64,000 nt of DNA from Litchfieldella anticariensis FP35 = DSM 16096 (GTDB lineage: Bacteria > Pseudomonadota > Gammaproteobacteria > Pseudomonadales > Halomonadaceae), in contig NZ_KE332377.1 in the NCBI RefSeq assembly GCF_000409775.1, positions 1,398,073 to 1,462,072 of the forward strand, in the 5' to 3' direction. Positions 36,882 through 45,039 of this stretch are shown here, one piece after another (positions within the stretch are counted from its first letter, which is position 1; every line of letters starts with the position of its first letter). Both the position numbers and the translations under genes were made by a program. The notes under the pieces were generated by a model, which did not search any database, was not told the origin of the DNA, and saw only the letters and a program-made list of their open reading frames with translations.

Positions 36882-37601
36882 TCATTGATCGCCACCCATG
36901 TACAGCGACATGAGGTGTCGATCGTCCTGGATATCAGCAGCGGTCCCGGCGAACTTCTGGTGCCCTCCGGCCAGAATATAGAGACGGTCGGCAATGGGTA
37001 GCGCCTCGCGGATATTCTGTTCGATCATGACCACACCGATACCACGCTCACGCAACCCTTTCACCCGGGTCATGGTTTCACTGACAAGGGCTGGGGACAG
37101 GCCCGCGGAAGGCTCGTCCAGCAGCACAAAGGCAGGATTCGGTACCAAGGCTCGGGCGATGGCGACCATCATCTGCTCACCGCCCGACAGCGACCCAGCT
37201 GCGACATGACGTCGGCGCTGCAGGCTTGGATAATCGCCAATCAGAGTTTCGATGCGATCCTCCACCCAGGACGTGTCGCGCAAGGAGTAGCCCCCCATGC
37301 GCAGGTTCTCCATCACCGTGAAACGCGGGAAAACGCCACCGCCCTGGGGCATCATCACGATACCCCGGCGCACCACCTCATGCACCGCCAGACCGGTAAG
37401 CTCGCGATCCCCCAGGTACAGCCGCCCACTCCAGGCGGGCAGCAGTCCGGCGATGGCCTTGATCACCGTCGATTTGCCACTGCCGTTGGGGCCGAACACA
37501 CAGGTGACCTCCTCCGAGCGTGCCGCCATCGACACCCCGTGGACGATTTCCTGCTTGCCATAGCCGGTCACCAGGTCTGTGACACGTAATTCCGTACTCA
37601 T
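36882..37601 (-). CDS. Branched-chain-amino-acid-type ABC transporter ATPase, LivF-like
   Basis: A 239-residue ATPase. Walker A is VFGPNGSGKSTVIKAI, the signature LSGGEQMMVAIARAL and Walker B AFVLLDEPSAGLSP, in the compact LivF layout. It works with LivG-like as the ATPase pair on the LivH/LivM channel. Its ATG overlaps the stop of the livG-like gene by 4 bases. It is fifth in the operon that starts at 41518. The family transports amino acids, but also urea, amides and other small polar compounds. Confidence 0.94.
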   Translation of the reverse strand: MSTELRVTDLVTGYGKQEIVHGVSMAARSEEVTCVFGPNGSGKSTVIKAIAGLLPAWSGRLYLGDRELTGLAVHEVVRRGIVMMPQGGGVFPRFTVMENLRMGGYSLRDTSWVEDRIETLIGDYPSLQRRRHVAAGSLSGGEQMMVAIARALVPNPAFVLLDEPSAGLSPALVSETMTRVKGLRERGIGVVMIEQNIREALPIADRLYILAGGHQKFAGTAADIQDDRHLMSLYMGGDQ

Positions 37602-38344
37602 ACCTGCCGCCCCAGATAGGCCTTCTGCACCTCGATGTTATCGGCAATCTCATCGAAGCTGCCCTCGGCGACGACCTGCCCCGCATCCATCACCACGATG
37701 CGATCGCAGATCTCGCGGACCATCTCCATGTCATGTTCGATCACCAGGAAGGTGGCACCGCTATCGCGTACCCGACGAATCGCTTCCAGCATGATGCGGC
37801 GGATATTCGGGTGGACGCCGGCGGTGGCCTCATCGAGCAGAATGACGCTCGGGTCGCGCATGCATACCCGCCCGAACTCCAAGAGTTTCTGCTGCCCACC
37901 GGACAACTCCGAGGCCAGGTTATCCGCCACATGGGAGATCTCCAACATCTCCATGGTTTCCTTGGCCCGGTGCGGCGCTCGCTTCCAGTCACCACTCTCG
38001 ACGGCGGCCGCCATCAGGTTGTCATGCACGCTGATATTGTCGAACAACGAGGGAATCTGAAAGGTCCGGGCCAGTCCGGCACGCGCGATACGCCATGCCG
38101 GCTGACCGGTCACCTCTTTGCCATCGAGCCAGACCCGCCCCTCATCCATGGGCAGCATGCCGGCGATCAGATTGAACAGGGTTGACTTGCCGCTGCCATT
38201 GGGGCCGATGACGCCCACCACCTCTCGCGATGCCACCTCGAGGTCGACGCCAGCCACGGCGGTGACACCGCCGAAGTTCTTGACCAGCCCCTCGAGAACC
38301 AGCGGCGAACGGCTTATCGTCTGACGTGCGGTGTCAGCATGCAT
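37598..38344 (-). CDS. Branched-chain-amino-acid-type ABC transporter ATPase, LivG-like
   Basis: A 248-residue ATPase. Walker A is VIGPNGSGKSTLFNLIAG, the signature LSGGQQKLLEFGRVC and Walker B SVILLDEATAGVHP, with the LivG-type N-terminus (LVLEGLVKNFGGVTAVAGVD). GAGGGGATG precedes ATG 38344. It is 12 bases from the end of the livM-like gene and overlaps livF-like, so translation is coupled. Confidence 0.94.
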   Translation of the reverse strand: MHADTARQTISRSPLVLEGLVKNFGGVTAVAGVDLEVASREVVGVIGPNGSGKSTLFNLIAGMLPMDEGRVWLDGKEVTGQPAWRIARAGLARTFQIPSLFDNISVHDNLMAAAVESGDWKRAPHRAKETMEMLEISHVADNLASELSGGQQKLLEFGRVCMRDPSVILLDEATAGVHPNIRRIMLEAIRRVRDSGATFLVIEHDMEMVREICDRIVVMDAGQVVAEGSFDEIADNIEVQKAYLGRQV

Positions 38345-38356
38345 GGCATCCCCTCT

Positions 38357-39328
38357 TTATAGTTTGCGCAACAAGCGCCCCATCAGCCCACCACCCCGCC
38401 GACCGCCCGGCAACAGGCTGATCAGGCCGTTGGGAAGAAACAGCACGATCATGGCGATGATCAGCCCGAGGATCGGCAGGTAGATGGTGGTATCGCCAAG
38501 CTCGGACCAGATATAGCGATTGATCAGCCACAATACGGTGGCACCGAGTGCCGGCCCCCAGACCGTACCGAGGCCACCCAGCAGGACCATGACCACCATC
38601 TGGTCGGTAATTTCCGGCCCCATCACCGAGCGAGGATCGATGAAGGTGACCCAATAAGCGTAAATGCTGCCGAACAGCGAGGTAATGCCGGCGGACAGCG
38701 CGAAAGCCTGCACCTTGACCAGAGTGGTGTGTATACCCATGGCCTCGGCGGCGGGCTCGTGGTCCCGAAGCGCCTTGAGCCGAAAACCGAAGCGGGTCCG
38801 CTCAAGCAGATACCAGGTACCGAGATAGGCCAGCAGGGCGACGACAAGCATGGTGTAGTAGAAGAAGAACTCATTGAGATAGGCCGGCAGGGAGAGGCCA
38901 GCGGTGCCTCCGGTAATGTCGAGTATGATGGCCACCTGCATCAGCATCTCGGCGAATGCCCAGGTGGCGATGGCGAAGTAGGCGCCACGCAGGCGCATGG
39001 TCGGCCCGCCAATGGCCGCGGCGACACCAACGGCAACGAGAATCCCCAAGGGTAGTGTGGCAAGGAAGGGTATCCCCAGGTCTCGTTGCATGAGGATGCC
39101 AGTCACATAGGCACCGATGCCGAAAAAGGCGGAATGGCCGAAGCTGATATAACCAGCGTAGCCACCCACGATATTCCAGGCGCAAGCCAGCCCCGCCCAC
39201 ATCAGCACGCCGGTGACGATACGCAAAGAATAGGGATCGACGAATCCTGGCAATACGGCCAGTATGACCAACCCCACGAACGAGGCGAGGACGCCTGAGA
39301 ACCGAGACCGGCTAAGCTTAGATACCAC
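38357..39328 (-). CDS. ABC transporter permease, LivM-like
   Basis: A permease of about 323 residues with eight or more membrane segments. The LivM signature is LACAWNIVGGYAGYISFGHSAFFGIGAY, followed by FGFRLKALRDHEPAAEAMGI and VMVLLGGLGTVWGPALGA. The start is a GTG at 39328 with AAGGGGATT upstream, overlapping the end of livH-like by 11 bases. The longer upstream frame is out-of-frame livH sequence. A long basic C-terminal stretch (LLPGGRRGGGLMGRLLRKL) faces the cytoplasm. Confidence 0.9.
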   Translation of the reverse strand: MVSKLSRSRFSGVLASFVGLVILAVLPGFVDPYSLRIVTGVLMWAGLACAWNIVGGYAGYISFGHSAFFGIGAYVTGILMQRDLGIPFLATLPLGILVAVGVAAAIGGPTMRLRGAYFAIATWAFAEMLMQVAIILDITGGTAGLSLPAYLNEFFFYYTMLVVALLAYLGTWYLLERTRFGFRLKALRDHEPAAEAMGIHTTLVKVQAFALSAGITSLFGSIYAYWVTFIDPRSVMGPEITDQMVVMVLLGGLGTVWGPALGATVLWLINRYIWSELGDTTIYLPILGLIIAMIVLFLPNGLISLLPGGRRGGGLMGRLLRKL

Positions 39329-40190
39329 GCTGGAGAATCCCCTTTGGTGAGATGAGCAGGACCAGATAGAGGGTCGCGAAGACCACCAGCAACGAGTAGC
39401 GGGTTCCCACGTAGGTCCCCACCAAAGATTCCACCAGCCCCAGGACCAGGCCGGCCACGAGCACGCCTCCCACCGATCCCAGCCCGGCAAGCACCGCCAC
39501 GAAGAAAGCAAACAACGTGTAGCGCACCCCGACTTCGGGATTCACCGAATAGATGGTGGCCAGCAGCACCCCTGCCGATGCCGTGATGCCGGTGTAGATG
39601 CCGTAGACATAGGCCGAGACGCGTTTGACATCGACTCCCATCAGCCCGGCGTGATCCCGGTTTTGCGCAACCGCCCGCACTGCCAGCCCAAAGCGGGTGC
39701 GATACAGCAGCACAAATAGTCCCAAGCCCAACAGCAATGCCATGCCGAAGGCCGACAGCCGCAACAACGGAACAGTCACCGGGCCGAGCGAGAACGAGGC
39801 GCCAGACAACACCGAGCCGACACTGCGGCTGTCGAAGGACCACAGCCAAAGTGCACCGCCACGCATCATGATGAAGATGCCGAAAGTGAAGGCCAGGGCC
39901 ATGAGATCGGGACGCGCATAACGGCTGGTTCGCACATGGTAGATCAGCGGACCAAGTGCACAGCCGATCAGGGTGAAGAGCGCGAAAACGAAGAACACGC
40001 TGATGAAGGGGTCGATGCCCAGCAGACGACTAGCCCAGTAGGCAGCATAACCGCCCAGCATCACCCACCCGCCAACGGCAAAGTCGATGACGTGTAGCAC
40101 ACCGAAGGTCAGTTGAAACCCCACCGTCAGACAGATGAGGATGCCGCCGATCAGAATGCCGTTCAGCAGCGCCTGGAGTAGTACGTCCAT
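39318..40190 (-). CDS. ABC transporter permease, LivH-like
   Basis: A 290-residue permease with the usual LivH features: LLQALLNGILIGGILICLTV at the N-terminus, TRFGLAVRAVAQNRDHAGLMGVD in the coupling region and FFVAVLAGLGSVGGVLVAGLVLG near the C-terminus. GGGAGGGCGAT precedes ATG 40190. It is 74 bases after the binding-protein gene in the same operon. Confidence 0.93.
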   Translation of the reverse strand: MDVLLQALLNGILIGGILICLTVGFQLTFGVLHVIDFAVGGWVMLGGYAAYWASRLLGIDPFISVFFVFALFTLIGCALGPLIYHVRTSRYARPDLMALAFTFGIFIMMRGGALWLWSFDSRSVGSVLSGASFSLGPVTVPLLRLSAFGMALLLGLGLFVLLYRTRFGLAVRAVAQNRDHAGLMGVDVKRVSAYVYGIYTGITASAGVLLATIYSVNPEVGVRYTLFAFFVAVLAGLGSVGGVLVAGLVLGLVESLVGTYVGTRYSLLVVFATLYLVLLISPKGILQRGI

Positions 40191-40264
40191 CTATCGCCCT
40201 CCCCCGGGATGGCCGGCCCACCACCCGGGAAATTCGCTGGGTAGAGGGCCGGGTATGTCATCGA

Positions 40265-41518
40265 TCAGGAGAAGGCGGGCAGCGGATAGACCAGCTCCGT
40301 CTGCGCCGCATCGCTTGGGGCCACGGGTACGACGCGTCCCTCGGTGATCTGGATGACCACCGGTACGGGCTGGATATTGTTGTGGTAATGATTGCCTTCC
40401 CGCTCGAAGGCGACCGGCCCGTAGAAGGTCTCGATATCCGTCTCCTCCAGCGCCTCCACCAACTCCAGACGCGCCTGCCGATCCCAGACCGGCGGCTTGC
40501 CGAGTCGCCGAGCGGCATCTTGCAGCACCAGGCCACTGGCCGAACAGGCCGCCTCGGTGTAGTCAGGATGGCTTCCCCAGCGGGAGTGAGACAGCTCGTC
40601 ATAATCGCTGGCCGTGCCGAAAAGATCGTCACGGTAAGGCAGGTTTGGCGTCCACACGGAGATGCCAAGAACGCCATTGGCGTCGGCACCCAGTTGATCG
40701 GCGAAAGCCGCCGCAGTGACGCCGTAGTGCATGAGGATCGCCTTGGGCCGGAAATTCAGCGATTTGGCGGTATTGATGAAGTTGATCAACACCTCTTCGT
40801 GCCCTCCCACCGCCACGAGATCGGGATTGTCGGACTTGAGATTGGAAACGATCGGCGTCAGATCGGCATTGGCCGGGAACAGCTCGAAACGCGTCAGCTC
40901 GAGGCCAGCATTGTTCACGCCGTTGCGAAAGCCCTCGGCAGTCTCCTTGGAGAAAGGCTCATCGACACCGACCACACCTACCGAAGCAGCCCCAGTGGCT
41001 TCGGCAATGACACCGATGGAGCTGCCCGCCGTGTGATCCACGGCAGGGATCATGCCGAAATTGAATTGCGGTTTTTCCAGCCAGACGTTTGGCGATTCCG
41101 CCGACCCCGAGATCATCGGTACACCGTACTTGGCACAGATAGGCTGCACGGCCAACGTCACCCCGGATGTGTAGGGGCCGAATAGAACGCTGACCTCATC
41201 GCGAATGATCAAGCGCTCGGCAGCATCGGCTCCTGAAGCGGGACGCGACTGGGCATCGCCATAGAACATCTCCACCCGGTAGCGATCGCCATTGATCTCC
41301 ACCCCGCCCAGCTTGTTGATTTCTTCCGCCCACAGGTCATAGCCACGCCGGGTGAGGTTACCACCGAAGCGGTTCTCCCCTGACAACGAGGTCACCACAC
41401 CACAGCGAATGGTAGGTTCCTGTGCGTGAACGTGAATGGCCGGTGCACCGAAGGTCAGCGCTCCTAATCCATAGGCAGAACCCTTGAGGAAGCGCCTGCG
41501 AGAGATCTTGTCAGTCAT
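40265..41518 (-). CDS. ABC transporter substrate-binding protein with Tat signal
   Basis: A 417-residue type I periplasmic binding protein (LivK/amide-binding class). The N-terminus MTDKISRRRFLKGSAYGLGA carries a twin-arginine motif, so it is exported folded. Mature landmarks are IRCGVVTSLSGENRFGGNLT, VLFGPYTSGVTLAVQPICAK and VVGVDEPFSKETAEGFRNGV. A Tat route is less usual for such proteins in gammaproteobacteria but common in this class. It is the first gene of the operon and divergent from a LysR regulator. GGGAGG precedes ATG. The ligand is unknown; a small polar amino-acid derivative or amide is likely. Confidence 0.92.
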   Translation of the reverse strand: MTDKISRRRFLKGSAYGLGALTFGAPAIHVHAQEPTIRCGVVTSLSGENRFGGNLTRRGYDLWAEEINKLGGVEINGDRYRVEMFYGDAQSRPASGADAAERLIIRDEVSVLFGPYTSGVTLAVQPICAKYGVPMISGSAESPNVWLEKPQFNFGMIPAVDHTAGSSIGVIAEATGAASVGVVGVDEPFSKETAEGFRNGVNNAGLELTRFELFPANADLTPIVSNLKSDNPDLVAVGGHEEVLINFINTAKSLNFRPKAILMHYGVTAAAFADQLGADANGVLGISVWTPNLPYRDDLFGTASDYDELSHSRWGSHPDYTEAACSASGLVLQDAARRLGKPPVWDRQARLELVEALEETDIETFYGPVAFEREGNHYHNNIQPVPVVIQITEGRVVPVAPSDAAQTELVYPLPAFS

Positions 41519-41696
41519 GCCAACCTCCCCGAAAAGTCACGATTGTCTTTGTTTTGGTCACACGGGAGATGCCGGAACACGTGTTCTGAACAACATAGCA
41601 GAGATTGAATTTAGGGACGGTGGACAAAACAATCGACCCAGTTTGATAATCAGAACAAATGATTAGAGCAAAATCCATTTCAGGAGCTCATGAATC

Positions 41697-42581
41697 ATGG
41701 ATACCGATCTACTGCGAGCCTTCGTTACCGTGGCTGAGTGTGAGGGTTTCAGTGCCGCCGGTAAGGTTCTACACCGTACCCAGTCCGCGATCAGCCTGCA
41801 GATCAAACGACTGGAAGACCAGATGGGCGAGAGCCTGTTCGAACGCACCAGCCGTAGTGTGGTGCTGACGGCAGCGGGCGGTCGTTTGCTGCCCTATGCG
41901 CGGCATATCCTCAAGCTACAGGGCGAAGCCAAGCGAGTCATGGGCGCTGATCGCCAGAGTGAGTTGATCCGCCTGGGGACCTCGGAAGAGCAGGCCAGTA
42001 CCTATTTGCCGGAATTGTTGCCCTATTTCGCCGAACGCTTCCCTACGGTAAGGCTGGAAGTGATCTGCAATATTAGCACTGCCTTGGTCCACGATTTTCA
42101 GGAAGGCCTGCTTGATGCAGTGCTGGCAATTCGCCACATGCCGACCCAGTCAGGCCAGCTTCTGGGCCGTGAGCCGTTGGTGTGGGTGGTCGCCACCGAT
42201 AAATCACCTCTCGACTGGGAGACCTTGCCACTGGCGTTGAATCCCGAAGGCTGCATTTTCCGTGCCCATGCCTTCGCCGCCCTGGGACGAGCGGATCGAG
42301 GTTGGGACGTGCGCTATTCCAGCCAGTCCCCCACCGGGATCAACCTGCCGGTTCAAGCCGGTCTGGCATTGACGGTAAAAACACCACGCAGCGTGCCGGA
42401 AGGCTGTCGCATCGTCAGTGAAGATGAAGGACTGCCACCGCTGGGCCATGTAGAGATCGAAATGCACCGCGCCCCCGGGCACTCGAGCGAGGCCTTCACG
42501 ACATTCTGCAATGCCTTGGAAACGATCGTCACCGGTACCAAATCGCTGGAATGTGTAGAATACGTTGTCAAAGAATCATAA
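41697..42581 (+). CDS. LysR-family regulator, divergent from the ABC transporter operon
   Basis: A 294-residue LysR-type regulator. The winged helix-turn-helix (LLRAFVTVAECEGFSAAGKV, LHRTQSAISLQIKRLEDQMG, ESLFERTSRSVVLTAAGGRL) covers the first 65 residues. An effector-binding domain follows (LIRLGTSEEQASTYLPELLP and on). LysR proteins usually control the divergently transcribed operon in response to its substrate, so the 178-base region 41519-41696 should hold the operator. A loose AT-rich stretch at 41640-41666 is the best candidate. AGGAG lies upstream of ATG 41697. Confidence 0.93.
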   Translation: MDTDLLRAFVTVAECEGFSAAGKVLHRTQSAISLQIKRLEDQMGESLFERTSRSVVLTAAGGRLLPYARHILKLQGEAKRVMGADRQSELIRLGTSEEQASTYLPELLPYFAERFPTVRLEVICNISTALVHDFQEGLLDAVLAIRHMPTQSGQLLGREPLVWVVATDKSPLDWETLPLALNPEGCIFRAHAFAALGRADRGWDVRYSSQSPTGINLPVQAGLALTVKTPRSVPEGCRIVSEDEGLPPLGHVEIEMHRAPGHSSEAFTTFCNALETIVTGTKSLECVEYVVKES

Positions 42582-42642
42582 ATTTGTCTCTGGCTCGGTA
42601 CGATCCAGCGAAAAGTGTATGGCCCAGCGAAGAGTATGACGC

Positions 42643-43080
42643 ATGGCTTATGATATCCAACTCAAGCGTGTCTATAGCGAAGCAAGTGACGATGATGGTG
42701 CACGGGTGTTGGTCGATCGCTTGTGGCCGCGTGGAAAGCGACGCGAGACACTGGCATTGAGTGATTGGTACCGCGATGCCTCTCCTTCGAATACCCTGCG
42801 CCGCGACTGGCACCAGGGCAATATCAGCCGTCCGGTATTCGTCCGCCGCTATCGCTGGGAAATGGCCGATGCCAAGGACTGTCTGATTCCGCTGATGCGT
42901 CTGGCCCGCCAGGGGCGCCTGACGCTGCTTTCGGCAACCCGCGACCTGGAAGAGTCGCATCTTCCGATCCTGCGCGAAGCGATCCTCGAGGCACTGGCTG
43001 AAGAAGACCGCCAGGCTAATGGCCGCGACGTCAGTTCGCCACCTTGTTATGCCGAGCGTTTCGAGGATTCCAATAAATAA
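42643..43080 (+). CDS. DUF488/YeaO-family protein
   Basis: A 145-residue cytosolic protein with the family pattern IQLKRVYSEASDDDGARVLV, then DRLWPRGKRRETLALSDWYRD and LTLLSATRDLEESHLPILREAI. YeaO/DUF488 proteins have no proven function. It is not obviously tied to the flanking genes and looks monocistronic, starting 62 bases after the LysR stop. Confidence 0.93.
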   Translation: MAYDIQLKRVYSEASDDDGARVLVDRLWPRGKRRETLALSDWYRDASPSNTLRRDWHQGNISRPVFVRRYRWEMADAKDCLIPLMRLARQGRLTLLSATRDLEESHLPILREAILEALAEEDRQANGRDVSSPPCYAERFEDSNK

Positions 43081-43089
43081 CCCAAAGGA

Positions 43090-43107
43090 ATATAAGAAGC
43101 GTTATAT
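43090..43107. promoter_or_regulatory. Possible CysB-type site upstream of cysJ
   Basis: An inverted repeat, ATATAA-N6-TTATAT (43090-43107), followed by a long AT-rich tract (43105-43128), lies 118 bases before cysJ. CysB sites are AT-rich and poorly conserved, so this is a suggestion from position and symmetry only. Confidence 0.3.
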
Positions 43108-43224
43108 ATAATTTTTATTTCTTTTTCGGACCCCCTAGCCTATACGCCATGTAGGTAGAGTGAATCACGCGACTCAGCTGAACGACTGCGGCTTGTCGTG
43201 TTTTTGTCGCGAGAGGAGACCTAG

Positions 43225-45024
43225 ATGGCCCGAGGTTCCCTGCTCGACACCAATAGTCCTCTGAGTGCCGAACAGGCCAAGCGACTCAACGATGCACTGG
43301 AAGGACTCGACGCCCACCAGTTGACCTGGCTAAGCGGCTATCTTGCTGCTCTGGGAGCACACCAAGGGGAGATAGCCACCGCGCCTGTGCAACCCGAGGC
43401 GGCGGAAATCGTTGTGCTCTATGGCAGTCAGACTGGCAACGCTGAAGGTGTTGCTGAACTGGCCAGCGATCGCGCCAAAGCCAGAGGCTTCAATGTCCGT
43501 CTACTCGATATGGCCGATGCCGGCAAGAAAGCGTTCAAGGAACCGCGCAACCTGATGGTGGTGGTCAGTACCCAGGGCGATGGCGATCCACCCGACACCG
43601 CGGAAAGCTTCCATGAGCTGATGCACGGCCGCAAGGCACCCAAGCTGGATGACCGGACACGCTTTGCAGTGCTTGCTCTCGGCGACTCCAGCTACGAGCA
43701 CTTCTGCCAAACCGGCAAGGAATTCGATGCACGTTTCGAGGCCTTGGGTGCCCAACGCATTCATGATCGCATCGACTGCGACGTCGACTACGAAGAGGAT
43801 GCCGAACAGTGGATCGAGTCGGTACTCGACCGCTATGCCGAATTCAGCGATACGATAAGCCATGCCAGCCAAGGCTCGGCGGTGGCGGTGCCCAATGCCG
43901 CTCCCCAGACGAGCTACTCGAAGAAGCACCCCTTCCATGCCGAAGTGCTCGACTCGATCGTGCTCAATGGGCGCGGTTCCGACAAAGAGACGCATCATAT
44001 CGAGCTATCATTAGAAGGCTCCGGGTTGAGCTTCGAGCCGGGCGACGCCATCGGTGTCGTACCACAGAACGATCCCGCCTATGTCGACGAACTGCTCGAC
44101 AAGCTAAGCTTGGACGCCGAAGCCCCCCTGGGTGAGGATCGAAGCCTGCGCGATGCCCTGCTCACGGAGTTCGAGGTCACTACCTTGACCCGTCCATTCC
44201 TCGAACACTGGACCGAGGTGTCGGATGCTGCCGAGCTGCGCCGATTGATGGACCAGGAGCCGCGTGACGAGCTGCGCGACTGGGTCGAGGGTCGCCATAT
44301 CATTGACGTGATAGAACATTTTCCGGTGAAGAAGATCGATGCCCACACCTTCACCCAAGCATTGCGCAAGCTACCGCCCCGCCTTTACTCCATTGCCTCG
44401 AGCTACGAGGCGGCAGCTGATGAAGTACACCTGACGGTAGGCATCGTACGATACGAAGCCCATGGTCGTGCGCGCGGTGGGGTGGCGACGACCTATCTCG
44501 CCGATCGCGTGCAGCCGGGGGACACGGTGCCAATCTACGTCGACCGCAACAAGAACTTCAAGCTGCCACATGACGATGACACGCCAATCATCATGGTCGG
44601 TCCGGGAACCGGTATCGCCCCTTTCCGAGCCTTCCTGCAGGAGCGCGAGGAGCGTGGCGCCAAAGGTCGCAACTGGCTGTTCTTCGGCGACCGCCGCTTC
44701 CGCTGCGACTTTCTCTATCAGGCTGAAATGCTGCAATGGCGCAAACAGGGTCTATTAACCCATCTGGAGGTAGCGTTCTCTCGCGATCAACAGGAGAAGA
44801 TCTACGTTCAACACCGCATGCGTGAACACGCCGCCGAACTTTATGCCTGGTTGCAAGAAGGAGCGCACTTCTATGTCTGTGGCGATGGCGAACGCATGGC
44901 GGCGGATGTACATGGTGCCCTGCTCGATGTAATCCGTTCAGAAGGAAAGTTTGGTGAAGAAGGCGCCAAGGAGTATTTGCGCGAACTGCAACAAGCCAAG
45001 CGTTACCAACGCGACGTGTATTGA
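43225..45024 (+). CDS. cysJ: CysJ, sulfite reductase (NADPH) flavoprotein
   Basis: The alpha subunit of assimilatory sulfite reductase, 599 residues. It has an N-terminal flavodoxin-like FMN domain (VVLYGSQTGNAEGVAELASD, VVVSTQGDGDPPD), an FAD domain (LYSIASSYEAAADEVHLTVG, GGVATTYLADRV) and a C-terminal NADPH domain (VGPGTGIAPFRAFLQERE, YVQHRMREHAAELYAWL). It passes electrons from NADPH to CysI. AGGAGA precedes the start. It is followed 15 bases later by cysI. Confidence 0.97.
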   Translation: MARGSLLDTNSPLSAEQAKRLNDALEGLDAHQLTWLSGYLAALGAHQGEIATAPVQPEAAEIVVLYGSQTGNAEGVAELASDRAKARGFNVRLLDMADAGKKAFKEPRNLMVVVSTQGDGDPPDTAESFHELMHGRKAPKLDDRTRFAVLALGDSSYEHFCQTGKEFDARFEALGAQRIHDRIDCDVDYEEDAEQWIESVLDRYAEFSDTISHASQGSAVAVPNAAPQTSYSKKHPFHAEVLDSIVLNGRGSDKETHHIELSLEGSGLSFEPGDAIGVVPQNDPAYVDELLDKLSLDAEAPLGEDRSLRDALLTEFEVTTLTRPFLEHWTEVSDAAELRRLMDQEPRDELRDWVEGRHIIDVIEHFPVKKIDAHTFTQALRKLPPRLYSIASSYEAAADEVHLTVGIVRYEAHGRARGGVATTYLADRVQPGDTVPIYVDRNKNFKLPHDDDTPIIMVGPGTGIAPFRAFLQEREERGAKGRNWLFFGDRRFRCDFLYQAEMLQWRKQGLLTHLEVAFSRDQQEKIYVQHRMREHAAELYAWLQEGAHFYVCGDGERMAADVHGALLDVIRSEGKFGEEGAKEYLRELQQAKRYQRDVY

Positions 45025-45039
45025 GTCGGAGGTATCAGC

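Noticed and set aside
39329-39511. N-terminal extension of the LivM-like permease
   Set aside because: The sequence is Trp/Ser-rich out-of-frame livH; GTG 39328 has a ribosome site and matches the family start.
40382-41185. A 267-codon plus-strand open frame opposite the ABC binding-protein gene
   Set aside because: Antisense shadow; the binding protein on the minus strand has family motifs throughout.
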